Numbered from the stretch's first letter, positions 43,351-52,089 are shown. The stretch is DNA of 64,000 nt from Bacteroidales bacterium (GCA_014860575.1 JACZJK010000020.1:124001-188000); one strand, 5' to 3'. Notes: generated from the letters alone by a model not told the origin. A program made the numbers and translations.

Positions 43351-43914
43351 TTACGAACCCACAACAACCTTTGCAAAACGAATAACCTTGCCATGTAGTT
43401 TATAACCTTTCTGAACCACATCAACAATTTTATCTTTTTGGTTTTCGTCAGTAGCAGGGAAATGGCTGATTGCTTCGTGAAAATCCGTGTCGAATGCCAG
43501 GCCCATAGCCTGCATTTCTTCCAGTCCTTTGCTTGTAAGGGTTCTAAGCAGTTTGTTGTAAATTAGTTTTATTCCTTCTATAAAGGCATCATCCGCGTTA
43601 TTGTTCAGGTTTTGCAGTGCTCTTTCAAGGTCATCGAGTACGGGCAGTAACTCTGATATAACCTCTTCCGATGCTGTTTTGCTCAACTCAATCTTTTCTT
43701 TGATGGTTCGCTTCCGGTAATTGTCGAACTCGGCATGCAGCCTGAGATTGCTGTCTTTGAGCTCATCAACCTGTTTTCTGAGTTTTATTTCCAGCTCGCT
43801 TTGTTTCTCTTCAACTGGCTCTTGTGCTGAACCAAAATTTTCTTCCTGCTTCATTTCGTTCTCCTTAGTTTCGGGATGCTGCTTCTCGGTTTTTTTCGAT
43901 TTCTTCTTTGCCAT
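43351..43914 (-). CDS. grpE: GrpE nucleotide exchange factor
   Basis: From the ATG at 43914 the product is about 187 residues, the usual GrpE length. An acidic, lysine-rich disordered tail precedes a long coiled coil (about 35-85). The conserved core LHAEFDNYRKRTIKEK and the C-terminal beta domain (YKLHGKVIRFAKVVV) follow. The longer frame to 44037 adds a cysteine-rich, un-GrpE-like extension and is not used. GrpE drives ADP release from DnaK and forms an operon with dnaJ here. Confidence 0.93.
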   Translation of the reverse strand: MAKKKSKKTEKQHPETKENEMKQEENFGSAQEPVEEKQSELEIKLRKQVDELKDSNLRLHAEFDNYRKRTIKEKIELSKTASEEVISELLPVLDDLERALQNLNNNADDAFIEGIKLIYNKLLRTLTSKGLEEMQAMGLAFDTDFHEAISHFPATDENQKDKIVDVVQKGYKLHGKVIRFAKVVVGS

Positions 43915-44085
43915 GGTCAAGCGGTATTTTATGTTTGTTTTTGTTTGAACCAATAAATAATGTTGCCACAATTCGCAGGCAGCAGGCGGAAGCTTATCAA
44001 ATAACCTGCCAGCAGCGTGTTTGCGACAAATTGACATTGAAATGAATTTTTGTGAAGTGTGCTTTTGCCCGCATGGCTTCCATCA

Positions 44086-45393
44086 TCAATTGATCCGGTT
44101 GATGGATGCCCCCAATTGTCTCAGGCGCTCATCAATGTTTTGGTAGCCTCTGTCAATCTGATCAATATTATCAATGATGCTTGTGCCTTTGGCTGAGAGC
44201 GCCGCAATCAGCAGCGCCACGCCAGCACGGATATCAGGCGATGTCATCCTTACCCCGCGCAACGGATACTTGCGGTTCAAACCAATCACGGTAGCGCGGT
44301 GGGGGTCGCAAAGAATAATCTGGGCTCCCATATCTATAAGTTTGTCAACAAAGAACAGCCGGCTCTCAAACATTTTCTGATGAATAAGCACGGTACCTCT
44401 GGCCTGAGTTGCCGTCACCAGCGCGATACTGATAAGGTCAGGGGTGAAGCCCGGCCAGGGTGCGTCAGCAATGGTCATGATGGAACCATCCAAAAAGGTT
44501 TCTACTTCATAATGATCCTGGGCCGGAATGTGAAGGTTCAGGCCTTGCTGTTCCATTTTTATTCCAAGGCGTTTAAAAACATCAGGGATTATCCCCAGCT
44601 CCTGAAAGTCAATGTTTTTGATCGTGATATCCGATTGGGTCATGGCTGCCATGCCAATAAAACTGCCAATTTCAATCATGTCGGGCAACATGGTATGCTC
44701 GCAGCCTTTGAGCGCGTCAACACCTTGTATTGTAAGCAGGTTGGATCCCACACCACTGATCCTGGCTCCCATGCGGTTGAGCATGCGGCAGAGTTGGGCA
44801 AGATAGGGTTCGCAGGCTGCATTGAAAATGGTAGTGTTGCCTTTTGAGAGCACTGCTGCCATCAGGATATTGGCTGTGCCGGTTACGGAGGCTTCATCCA
44901 AAAGCATATAAGCGCCTTTCAATTTGCTCGCATCCACGCGATAGATTTTGAGATCCGGGTCATAATCAAATTTAGCCCCCAGGTTCTGAAATCCGCTAAA
45001 ATGCGTATCGAGCCGGCGCCGGCCGATTTTATCGCCGCCAGGTTGCGGAATGTATGCCACTCCGAAACGTGCCAGCAGCGGGCCCATAATCATGACAGAA
45101 CCCCTGAGACTGGCAGCCTTTTTCCTGAATTCCTTTGTTTTTAATATTTCAATATCAACTGCGTCGGCCTGGAATGTGTAGGAATGTGGTGTATGTTTTT
45201 CAACTTTGACACCCAGGTCCTGCAGCACTTCAATAAGTTTGTTTACATCAATGATGTCGGGGATGTTATGGATGCTGACTTTTTCAGGTGTAAGCAAAAC
45301 GGCACACAATATCTGCAAAGCTTCGTTTTTGGCTCCTTGCGGGGTGATTTCACCGCTTAGCTGTTTTCCTCCCTGGATTTCGAATGAACTCAT
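44086..45393 (-). CDS. murA: UDP-N-acetylglucosamine 1-carboxyvinyltransferase, Asp-type active site
   Basis: The 435-residue enzyme catalyses the first committed step of peptidoglycan synthesis, joining phosphoenolpyruvate to UDP-GlcNAc. GAKNEALQIL near the N-terminus and GVAYIPQPGGDKIGRRRL in the loop are diagnostic. In this loop Asp121 takes the place of the catalytic Cys115 of the Escherichia coli enzyme (PGGCxIGxRP). Asp forms are known to give fosfomycin resistance in other bacteria. In many Bacteroidota a DUF4290 gene is the direct upstream neighbour of murA; here dinD and other sequences separate them (see 47374-47991). Confidence 0.95.
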   Translation of the reverse strand: MSSFEIQGGKQLSGEITPQGAKNEALQILCAVLLTPEKVSIHNIPDIIDVNKLIEVLQDLGVKVEKHTPHSYTFQADAVDIEILKTKEFRKKAASLRGSVMIMGPLLARFGVAYIPQPGGDKIGRRRLDTHFSGFQNLGAKFDYDPDLKIYRVDASKLKGAYMLLDEASVTGTANILMAAVLSKGNTTIFNAACEPYLAQLCRMLNRMGARISGVGSNLLTIQGVDALKGCEHTMLPDMIEIGSFIGMAAMTQSDITIKNIDFQELGIIPDVFKRLGIKMEQQGLNLHIPAQDHYEVETFLDGSIMTIADAPWPGFTPDLISIALVTATQARGTVLIHQKMFESRLFFVDKLIDMGAQIILCDPHRATVIGLNRKYPLRGVRMTSPDIRAGVALLIAALSAKGTSIIDNIDQIDRGYQNIDERLRQLGASINRIN

Positions 45394-45413
45394 GGTTTGT
45401 GTTTTGTTTAAAT

Positions 45414-45530
45414 TGGTTTAGAAGGTTTCGAGGGTTTAAGGGTTTAGTTGGGTTTAGAGGTTTAGAGGGTTTAGAGGGTTTAGAGGGTTTAGAAAGTTTA
45501 AAGGGTTTAGTTGGGTTTAGAGCGTTTATT
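45414..45530. repeat. Degenerate 9-base tandem array (GGTTTAGAG) upstream of murA
   Basis: About 12-13 units of 8-10 bases, most of them GGTTTAGAG, run along the plus strand, with a longer word (GGGTTTAGTTGGGTTTAGAG) appearing twice. On the minus strand this is the region just upstream of murA. An open frame through it reads repeated Lys-Pro-Ser and Asn-Pro-Thr-Lys-Pro words and is not a gene. The rest of the 369-base gap 45394-45762 holds nothing I can assign. Confidence 0.75.
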
Positions 45531-45762
45531 AAAATTTTAGCCAAATTTCTTAAATAAGAACTCTTGTTATTTAAAAATCAAGACTGATTCTTTTATGAAG
45601 GATGTTCTTAGCCTTGTTGGCGCACATTTATAATTAATTGCGGAATACGGGGTGCTTTCTTATCGATAAGCACCGAGGCTGATGCGGTTGATAATGTTGA
45701 TTGTCAGCACCGCAACGGCAATTAATTATACGATGGTACCGCCTGGTATTCTTTAACTTCCG

Positions 45763-46599
45763 TCATTTTTTCTTTTTATTCCCTTTCAATAAATTTTTCT
45801 CATCTCCATCAAGTTTCCGTTGCAATTTCTTCACATCTTCAGCAGGTGGAAGATTTTCTGGGACTATTCCTCTTTGTGTGAGCATATTTCTAACGGCAAA
45901 ATTGTTATCAATATGTTCCTTTTCAATTTTTGTTTGTCCTTTCAAGTCTTTGCTTTGTACATTCAATCCTGTCATTTCTGCTGCCAGGTCTTTTGCTTTT
46001 ATGCTGATTGTTGGAAGAAAATCAGCAACAGGTCGACTATCTGGCACTCTCATTTTGCGTTTGAGCATTTTGGTATTTAACCTAAATAAAGCTTGATCTC
46101 CTTTACTCCTAATTACGGCAAAGCCTTGGCTGTCAACCCCACGCTCATAAAGAATACCCGAAAGTTGTTTTTCAGTTTGGCTTAATTTCTCACGAGCTTT
46201 TACTCTTTCAAATTCCAGAATTCGTTTTTCAACTAATTCTGCTCTACGAGTTTGTACTGCAAAATAGTTTTGAGCAAACGCAATTTCCTCTTTTCTACTA
46301 TCTCCATTTTGCGCAATCAGATAGCAAGCATACCGTGTTAAAAGAATGTCATCTATTTCTTTCACAGCTCCTTTTGGCATGGGTATCGTTTTCCTGATGT
46401 CAGGAAAATGATAATCCACTACTCCGCCAGCATTACTACATGCGTCCCTTGCTTTTTGGATTACCTTTTCAAAATTTTCCCATTTGCTATATCCTAATAA
46501 TTCTTGTAAATCTCTTGCGCTCCAGCATTCTACACCCTCTAAATCTGAGGCAGCAGCCTCAAATTGAGCAAACAAATTTTTAATTTCGTCAGATTTCAT
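45763..46599 (-). CDS. dinD: DinD-like DNA damage-inducible protein
   Basis: The 278-residue protein matches DinD along its length. The N-terminal BRO/KilA-like part is WSARDLQELLGYSKWENFEK, with VVDYHFPDIRK and DDILLTRYACYLIAQNGD further on. The EEIAFAQNYFAVQTRRAELV segment, the middle GDQALFRLNTKMLKRKM and the C-terminal RNMLTQRGIVPENLPPAED are also present. In E. coli DinD is a LexA-controlled inhibitor of RecA function. The gene is in an AT-rich stretch between DUF4290 and murA, which are neighbours in many relatives, so it looks inserted. Confidence 0.9.
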   Translation of the reverse strand: MKSDEIKNLFAQFEAAASDLEGVECWSARDLQELLGYSKWENFEKVIQKARDACSNAGGVVDYHFPDIRKTIPMPKGAVKEIDDILLTRYACYLIAQNGDSRKEEIAFAQNYFAVQTRRAELVEKRILEFERVKAREKLSQTEKQLSGILYERGVDSQGFAVIRSKGDQALFRLNTKMLKRKMRVPDSRPVADFLPTISIKAKDLAAEMTGLNVQSKDLKGQTKIEKEHIDNNFAVRNMLTQRGIVPENLPPAEDVKKLQRKLDGDEKNLLKGNKKKK

Positions 46600-46893
46600 T
46601 TAGCATTATTTTAAGCTCTGGAATTATCATTTTAGCAGTGTGACTGAAATTTTTCTTTATCACATGAAACCAAAACCCCTAAAAATAATACTCATAAGAT
46701 TTTGGTTTTCATAGCCATCTATTTCGGTTTTTAAATGGTAGGCACTGTTTTAGCTTTAATGATAACGCCCGTGAGTATGAGTCTTTGCGTGATCAAGGTG
46801 CTGTGATGTCGAGTTGCCATAAGGTAACCAGAGGACCAACCCTCGCAAACCCTCTGCCAGCAATGGCTTATACACGCTAATAGCACCTAGCTT
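46600..46893. other. AT-rich gene-free stretch (294 bases)
   Basis: There is no open frame with protein-like composition and no convincing TAnnTTTG box on the minus strand for dinD. The right half (46760-46880) has a different composition from the left, as if two unrelated segments meet here. I see no tRNA or integrase site. Confidence 0.4.
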
Positions 46894-47121
46894 TTAATCA
46901 TTATCTATCCAATCAATTACTGTACCGTTACATTCTGGCGCATTTGGGCAGCATATAAATTCAAAACAGGTTTCATCTTTATATACTTTATAAACGCCAA
47001 CCGTAAAAATTGAACTGCAGTGAATGCATTCAATTCTATCTGTTAATTTAGGGGCGCCTTCAAAAGGGTAATTTTTTTCCAGATACTTTTGTTTGTCAGT
47101 GATAATTAATTCTTTAATCAT
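46894..47121 (-). CDS. Small Cys-rich (putative zinc-ribbon) protein
   Basis: The 75-residue protein has two pairs of cysteines, IECIHCSS (about 31-36) and FICCPNAPECNG (about 55-66), arranged as in a zinc ribbon, and ends in VIDWIDND. It is probably a cytoplasmic metal-binding protein; the function is unknown. It lies upstream of dinD in the same AT-rich segment. The gap 47122-47373 after its start contains the 12-base word TATATGTATGAC twice (47178 and 47221) and no gene. Confidence 0.6.
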   Translation of the reverse strand: MIKELIITDKQKYLEKNYPFEGAPKLTDRIECIHCSSIFTVGVYKVYKDETCFEFICCPNAPECNGTVIDWIDND

Positions 47122-47373
47122 TTGGTTTAATTGGTTGTTAAAAGGTGTCTGTTTCTTAAGCTGGCCGTTAATTCGTTTATATGTATGACAAAATCACACC
47201 AATACAACCCAAAATGGCTGTATATGTATGACTGCAATCATTTCTTTTCTCCTTTGAAGAAGTAAAAATAAAACAATTACCTAAGGATCATCGAAGGATG
47301 ATTTTATTTTTTGGAGAATTTTAAAGTTACACGGGTGTATAACTCAGTGGGCTTGCCTAGTTTATGCAGCATT

Positions 47374-47991
47374 CTACTTCTTCCGGCCCCTGTTTTTCAT
47401 TTGGGGCTTGGGAATGAATTTCTTTTTACTTCGCTGACGGGCAAGAATATCACTGGTTTCGTGCAATCGGGTTGTTTCACTGAGTGTGAGTTTACCCTTG
47501 GAAAGGTTGTTCAGGTGATCGGCAATGATGTCGTCGGTTACTGAATCGCGGTTCCAGTTCAGATAAGATTTTTTCAGGTGATTGGCAATGGCCCTGGTAA
47601 GGTTTTCCTTTTCGGTTCCTTCTTCTAGGTCGGCAACGGTTTCAATGATCCTGATAATATTTTTGCCATAATGGCGCAAGGGAATCTTTTCCTGTGCATA
47701 AGGCATGGGATTGGGCTTTTTCTCAAGCAGTTCCTTCAAAGGTTTTGGGTAGGGCGAGTCAACATCCAGCTCAAAATTGGTGATGATGTGCAGGTGATCC
47801 CAGAGTTTCGGGCGGGCATCGGGAGCATCTTTGATTTCCGGATGCAACTGCCCCATGATATGCACCAGGGTTTTGGCCATGCGGCTGCGTTTTTCGCGGT
47901 CTTCGATGGTGAGAAGATGGTTGGCCATTTTTTGTACGTTCCGGCCATATTCAGGAACGATAAGCTTTGAACGCTGACTGTTGTATTCCAT
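47374..47991 (-). CDS. DUF4290 family protein
   Basis: The 205-residue protein matches DUF4290: LIVPEYGRNVQKMANHLLTI and KTLVHIMGQLHPEIKDAPD, then WDHLHIITNFELDVDSPYP, with a basic C-terminal tail (RSKKKFIPKPQMKNRGRKK). The family is found only in Bacteroidota and is usually encoded next to murA, which suggests a link to cell-wall synthesis or a shared operon. Here 2.6 kb with dinD and a small gene separates the two. It has its own promoter. Confidence 0.85.
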   Translation of the reverse strand: MEYNSQRSKLIVPEYGRNVQKMANHLLTIEDREKRSRMAKTLVHIMGQLHPEIKDAPDARPKLWDHLHIITNFELDVDSPYPKPLKELLEKKPNPMPYAQEKIPLRHYGKNIIRIIETVADLEEGTEKENLTRAIANHLKKSYLNWNRDSVTDDIIADHLNNLSKGKLTLSETTRLHETSDILARQRSKKKFIPKPQMKNRGRKK

Positions 47992-48078
47992 AAAATGAAT
48001 TAAAGGAGTTTAGCCTGGGTAAATGTGTGCGGCATTGAAGGTAAAGCGATTATTTGCCTGCATTTGAGTATTCGGCGG

Positions 48079-48110
48079 CAAAGTTACGAAATCTCTTTTG
48101 ATTGAAACAA
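48079..48110 (-). promoter_or_regulatory. Promoter of the DUF4290 gene
   Basis: On the minus strand TTG at 48110-48108, a 21-base spacer and TAACTTTG at 48086-48079 fit the Bacteroidota consensus. It is 87 bases before the ATG at 47991. Confidence 0.6.
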
Positions 48111-48157
48111 GTGTAAAAATTCTGGTGGCTGAGCTTGTCGAAGCCTGGATTGGTTTA

Positions 48158-48203
48158 TTTGTCAATTTGTTAATTTGTTAATTGGTTAATTGGTTAAATG
48201 GTT
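48158..48203. repeat. GTTAATT-type short tandem repeats
   Basis: Six or so degenerate units of 7-8 bases (GTCAATTT, GTTAATTT, GTTAATTG, GTTAATTG, GTTAAATG) lie in the 351-base gap 47992-48342. A CTGAGCTTGTCGAAGCC word at about 48129-48145 is also of a dispersed-repeat type. No gene is seen in the rest of the gap apart from the DUF4290 promoter. Confidence 0.55.
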
Positions 48204-48342
48204 GGAGTAATGGAGTAATGTCCACTCGAACCTGCCGCTTCGGTACGGGCGGGGAGCGATGTATTTTATTGCCAACTGCATATTGCCAACTGCCTGCTCT
48301 TCCCCGCGATTATCCGCCGCATCCGCGTCATCCGCGTTCCAT

Positions 48343-50646
48343 TCACTTTATGATCCTCAGCTTGGCGAACTTCAGCAGCAATTGCTTTTGACCTATTTGC
48401 GGGAAAAAAACTGTTGCCTTGCGGTTCGAACCTACCCCTTCGAGGCTGATGACCTTGCCCCGGCCAAAGCGTTCATGCTCTACTTCCATCCCGGTTTGCA
48501 GTTCAGTGAAATCAGGGCTTAGCACATTGGCATTGCCCGCCATCAGTTCGGCCTGCTTAAATGGTTTCAGGTTTTTGTTTGTTGGCAGCGAAACCGGAAT
48601 GCGTGCTGCATCTTCCGGGTTCGAACCTGGCACTTTCATCTGGAAATGCCGCCCACGGTTCGAAGAAGGCATTTCAATGTACCTTGAATCAATCTCTCCA
48701 AGGAAGCGGCTGGGTTCGCAACTTATCAACTCGCCCCAGCGGTAACGGTTTTCGGCATAGGAAATGAAAAGACGATCGCGGGCACGGGTCACAGCAACAT
48801 AAAACAGGCGGCGCTCTTCTTCCAGGTCGGCACGCGCCATCTGCGACTGGAATGAAGGGAAAAGATTTTCTTCCAGGCCGACCACAAAAACATAAGGAAA
48901 TTCCAGCCCTTTGGCTGAGTGTACGGTCATCATCGAGACCTTGTTCATATCGTCCTTGTCGTCAGTATCGGCATCGGTGAGCAGGGCAATATCGAGCATA
49001 AAATCTTCGAGACCAAATTGCTGCTTTTCACCATTGCCGTTTTCTTTCGGCAGCTCGGGCTCTTTTTCGGTGAATTCCCTGATGGCATTTAGCAATTCCT
49101 CAATATTATCCAAACGGTTCACACCCTCGGGGGTTTTATCTTCTTCAAGATCCTTTATAATGCCCGAAGACGAAGCAATAAGCTTTGCCAGCTCGTAAGC
49201 ATTGCGGGTTTTCAACTGCACCGTAAAACTCCTGATCATTGCCGTGAAATCGCTGATCTTCTGCGCTGTGCCTGAATTAACAAGTCCGCGAAGGATGTTA
49301 GGTTCACCGGCAATTTCCCAGAGACTTTTGCCGCTTTCGCCCGCAGTAGCTGTGAGTTTTTCCATGCTGGTTTTACCAATGCCACGGGCCGGGTAATTGA
49401 TGATGCGGTTAAAAGCTTCTTCATCGTTATGATTGATGGCGATACGGAAATACGCCAGCAAATCCTTTATCTCCTTGCGTTTGTAAAAGGAAAGCCCGCC
49501 ATAGATTCTGTAAGGAATATTCAGTTTGCGCAGCGCCTCTTCCATAGCCCTGGATTGTGCATTGGTTCGGTAAAGAATGGCAAATGCGCTGTTTTGCAAC
49601 TGGAAATTCATCTTGTTTTCAAAAATGCTTGCGGCTACCAGGCTGCCTTCTTCATTGTCGGACTGTGCCTTCAGAATTTTAATCCTGAAGCCTTCCTCGT
49701 TTTCAGTCCATATTTCTTTAAAAATCTGATCCTTGTTGTTAACGATGATGGAATTGGCGGCGTTCACAATCATCTTGGTGGAGCGGTAATTCTGTTCCAG
49801 CTTAAATACTTTGTGATCGGTGTAATCGTATTTGAAGTTGAGAATATTCTGAATGTTGGCCCCGCGAAATGCGTATATGCTCTGGGCATCGTCGCCGACC
49901 ACACAGATGTTTTCGTTATTGGCAGCCAGCTTTTTTATGATCTGGTATTGCACATGGTTCGTATCCTGGTACTCGTCAACGAGGATGTATCTGAATCGTT
50001 GCTGGTATTTGTACAATGCATCCGGGAAATCCCTCAGAACAATATAGGTATTGAACAAGAGATCATCAAAATCCATGGCGGAAGCTTTGAAGCATCGTTG
50101 CTGGTAGAGCAGGAAAATCCGGCCGGTTTCGGGTTTGGCGGCCAGCTTGTCGTTGGTTGTAAACTCTTCGCTCTCATTATATTCCTGAGCCGAAATCAGG
50201 TTTGATTTGCATGATGAAATTTTTCCAAGCAGGTAGTTTGGCTGGTAAACTTTCGGATCAAGGTTCTGTTCCTTCACAATGTTTTTGAGCAGGCTTTTGG
50301 AATCATCGGTATCATAAATCGTAAAGTTGGAAGGATACCCCAGACGGTGGCCTTCAGCGCGCAGCAATCGGGCGAAGATAGAATGGAAAGTTCCCATCCA
50401 CACATTGCGGGCATCCGGCCCAACCAGGTGCACAATGCGTTCTTTCATTTCCTTGGCAGCCTTGTTTGTAAACGTTAAGGCCAGGATATTGAACGAGTCA
50501 ACCCCTTTATGTACGAGCCATGCCACCTTGTAAGTAAGCACCCGTGTTTTTCCTGATCCGGCGCCGGCAATTACCATGCTGGGGCCATCGGTATGCAGCA
50601 CGGCCTCACGTTGTTCCTTGTTTAAATCATTGAGCAGTTTATCCAC
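48343..50646 (-). CDS. uvrD: UvrD/PcrA-type DNA helicase
   Basis: About 767 residues. The start is taken as GTG at 50646 (VDKLLNDLNKEQREAV) because a -7 box covers the TTG at 50673 that would add nine codons. Superfamily 1 motifs are all present: IAGAGSGKTRVLTYK (motif I), LALTFTNKAAKEMKER (Ia), ILVDEYQDTNHVQY (II), VVGDDAQSIYAFRGA (III), LEQNYRST (IV), MTVHSAKGLEFPYVFV (V) and VAVTRARDRLFIS (VI). The Tudor-like C-terminal domain (GMEVEHERFGRGKVISLEG) is also present. The enzyme unwinds DNA in nucleotide excision and mismatch repair and clears stalled complexes. Confidence 0.95.
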   Translation of the reverse strand: MDKLLNDLNKEQREAVLHTDGPSMVIAGAGSGKTRVLTYKVAWLVHKGVDSFNILALTFTNKAAKEMKERIVHLVGPDARNVWMGTFHSIFARLLRAEGHRLGYPSNFTIYDTDDSKSLLKNIVKEQNLDPKVYQPNYLLGKISSCKSNLISAQEYNESEEFTTNDKLAAKPETGRIFLLYQQRCFKASAMDFDDLLFNTYIVLRDFPDALYKYQQRFRYILVDEYQDTNHVQYQIIKKLAANNENICVVGDDAQSIYAFRGANIQNILNFKYDYTDHKVFKLEQNYRSTKMIVNAANSIIVNNKDQIFKEIWTENEEGFRIKILKAQSDNEEGSLVAASIFENKMNFQLQNSAFAILYRTNAQSRAMEEALRKLNIPYRIYGGLSFYKRKEIKDLLAYFRIAINHNDEEAFNRIINYPARGIGKTSMEKLTATAGESGKSLWEIAGEPNILRGLVNSGTAQKISDFTAMIRSFTVQLKTRNAYELAKLIASSSGIIKDLEEDKTPEGVNRLDNIEELLNAIREFTEKEPELPKENGNGEKQQFGLEDFMLDIALLTDADTDDKDDMNKVSMMTVHSAKGLEFPYVFVVGLEENLFPSFQSQMARADLEEERRLFYVAVTRARDRLFISYAENRYRWGELISCEPSRFLGEIDSRYIEMPSSNRGRHFQMKVPGSNPEDAARIPVSLPTNKNLKPFKQAELMAGNANVLSPDFTELQTGMEVEHERFGRGKVISLEGVGSNRKATVFFPQIGQKQLLLKFAKLRIIK

Positions 50647-50670
50647 AAATTTTCCCTTCGGTTGAGGAGG

Positions 50671-50678
50671 CAAAAGTA
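50671..50678 (-). promoter_or_regulatory. Bacteroidota -7 box (TACTTTTG) for uvrD
   Basis: The minus-strand TACTTTTG overlaps the TTG start codon of the longer frame (50673). A transcript would begin near 50664, so translation must begin downstream, at the GTG at 50646. Confidence 0.5.
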
Positions 50679-50775
50679 GTAAAATGCGTGGAGGTGGAAG
50701 GTGTTAACGCGTTAATGTGCTAAGGTTAATCCATCTTTCACCTACCTGCAGGATACCGAAATGTGGGCTGTCATA

Positions 50776-51753
50776 TTAATCACTGCTTTGCAATACTTCA
50801 ACTCCGCATTTCAGGTAAATCGGAAAGTGATCTGAGCCAATGTTTGGAAGGCGCTTCATTGTTGAAACTTGGAAATGATCGGAAAGGAAAACATGATCGA
50901 GCGCCCAACGCATAAATGGTTTTTTCGCATCGTAGGTATTGTAAAAACCCCGGCCCTTGCGTGGATCCCTCAAATTGCTGATGCGCAGAAATTTAATGGA
51001 AGTATCCGACCAGGCAACATCGTTAAGGTCGCCAAGCACGACCCATGGCCCGGGAGTTTCTTTCACTTTATGGGCCATCAACAGAAGTTCCCGGTCGCGG
51101 GGGCGCGAAGTTTCGGCTTCTTCGGGAGTCGGGGGTTCTGGATGCAGGCAACTGAGTTTAAAAGTAAAGTTTCCGGCAATCACATCTGCATGAATCGAAG
51201 GAACGGATTTTTTCACAAGGTGTTCAATCTTTCCGTTTTCAAGTGCGAACCTTGAATAAAGCAGCATTCCATAGGTATTGTCCATCGGGCATTTGATATG
51301 ATGCGGGTATTGCTCTGCAATTGCATCGAGCTGCGTGGCCCACCAATCGTTGGTTTCAATGGCAAGAAAAATATCGGGTTGATATTGTGCCACAAGCTTC
51401 AGCAAGGTTTTGCTCTCCCGGTTATCCATCAGCACATTGGCCACCAATATCGAAATGGTTTTGACTGATGATGATTTTATATCGGGCACTTCTTTTTTAG
51501 CAAAAGGGAAGTAGGGAAAGATATAGGTAATCTGAACTCCAAGGGCCAGAAGCGTAATGCCTGCATGAATACCATTGGTCAACGACAGGTTTTCTTCGAT
51601 CAATAGCAATCCGGCAATTGAAATAATCTGAACTAAAATGATTTGCGGTCGCGGGAAATCAAAAATCCTGATCCACCAGGCTTTTTTATCTGCCATGGCA
51701 ATTACCGTAGAGATGACAGTTAATACGGACAATACAATAAACACGGTGTTCAT
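50776..51753 (-). CDS. Membrane-anchored endonuclease/exonuclease/phosphatase family protein
   Basis: The 325-residue protein has three predicted N-terminal transmembrane helices (about 1-20, 36-53 and 61-82) followed by an EEP domain. The domain shows ILVANVLMDN, FLAIETNDWW, LSCLHPEPPTPEEAE, WVVLGDLND and the C-terminal RLPNIGSDHFPI. The GDLND and GSDH motifs carry the catalytic Asp/Asn and Asp/His residues. The fold serves DNA or phospholipid phosphodiesters and endonucleases; the substrate here is unknown. Confidence 0.87.
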   Translation of the reverse strand: MNTVFIVLSVLTVISTVIAMADKKAWWIRIFDFPRPQIILVQIISIAGLLLIEENLSLTNGIHAGITLLALGVQITYIFPYFPFAKKEVPDIKSSSVKTISILVANVLMDNRESKTLLKLVAQYQPDIFLAIETNDWWATQLDAIAEQYPHHIKCPMDNTYGMLLYSRFALENGKIEHLVKKSVPSIHADVIAGNFTFKLSCLHPEPPTPEEAETSRPRDRELLLMAHKVKETPGPWVVLGDLNDVAWSDTSIKFLRISNLRDPRKGRGFYNTYDAKKPFMRWALDHVFLSDHFQVSTMKRLPNIGSDHFPIYLKCGVEVLQSSD

Positions 51754-51772
51754 ACGCCTGGAATAATTTCAC

Positions 51773-51780
51773 AAAGCTAA
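51773..51780 (-). promoter_or_regulatory. Bacteroidota -7 box (TAGCTTTG) for the EEP protein gene
   Basis: The minus-strand TAGCTTTG is 20 bases before the ATG at 51753. There is no clear TTG -33 element. Confidence 0.5.
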
Positions 51781-52053
51781 CAAAAATCAGCAAGCGAGTT
51801 TAATTGAGTGGTCAGACATAAGAGACGTTACACCGGATAATTTGTAATTTTCAAATGCCACATTTTCCGACATTTTCACTTTTTGATTGCTTTGCCGCTA
51901 CTGGCAGAGCTTCTTAAAGCAATAATGAAATATTGAATTGCACATTCAATGATGTTCTCCGCGGAAACAAAATCTCCACTTTGTTCTTGATGAGATCATT
52001 GGTGCATATTCTTATGACCGGCAAGCCAAATAAAAAAATATTTTACCCCATGA

Positions 52054-52083
52054 TTTGTTAATTAAAAACTATTTCTATCTTTG
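52054..52083 (+). promoter_or_regulatory. Distal promoter (P1) of the ribosomal protein cluster
   Basis: TTTG at 52054-52057, an 18-base spacer and TATCTTTG at 52076-52083 fit the Bacteroidota promoter consensus very well. It is about 340 bases before rpsL. The stretch 51781-52053 upstream shows no gene. Confidence 0.7.
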
Positions 52084-52089
52084 CACCCG

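Noticed and set aside
43915-44037. Longer N-terminus for GrpE
   Set aside because: The extension is cysteine- and leucine-rich and unlike GrpE; the usual lysine-rich start is at 43914.
45350-45544. Open frame with Lys-Pro-Ser and Asn-Pro-Thr repeats
   Set aside because: It is a translation of the 9-base tandem array and overlaps the start of murA.
46740-46880. Possible integron attC or att site near dinD
   Set aside because: Core-like TAAC words are present, but the required paired R and L boxes cannot be aligned and no integrase gene is seen.
48420-48640. tRNA T-loop-like GGTTCGAACC words
   Set aside because: Both lie within the uvrD gene in frame, with no tRNA cloverleaf.
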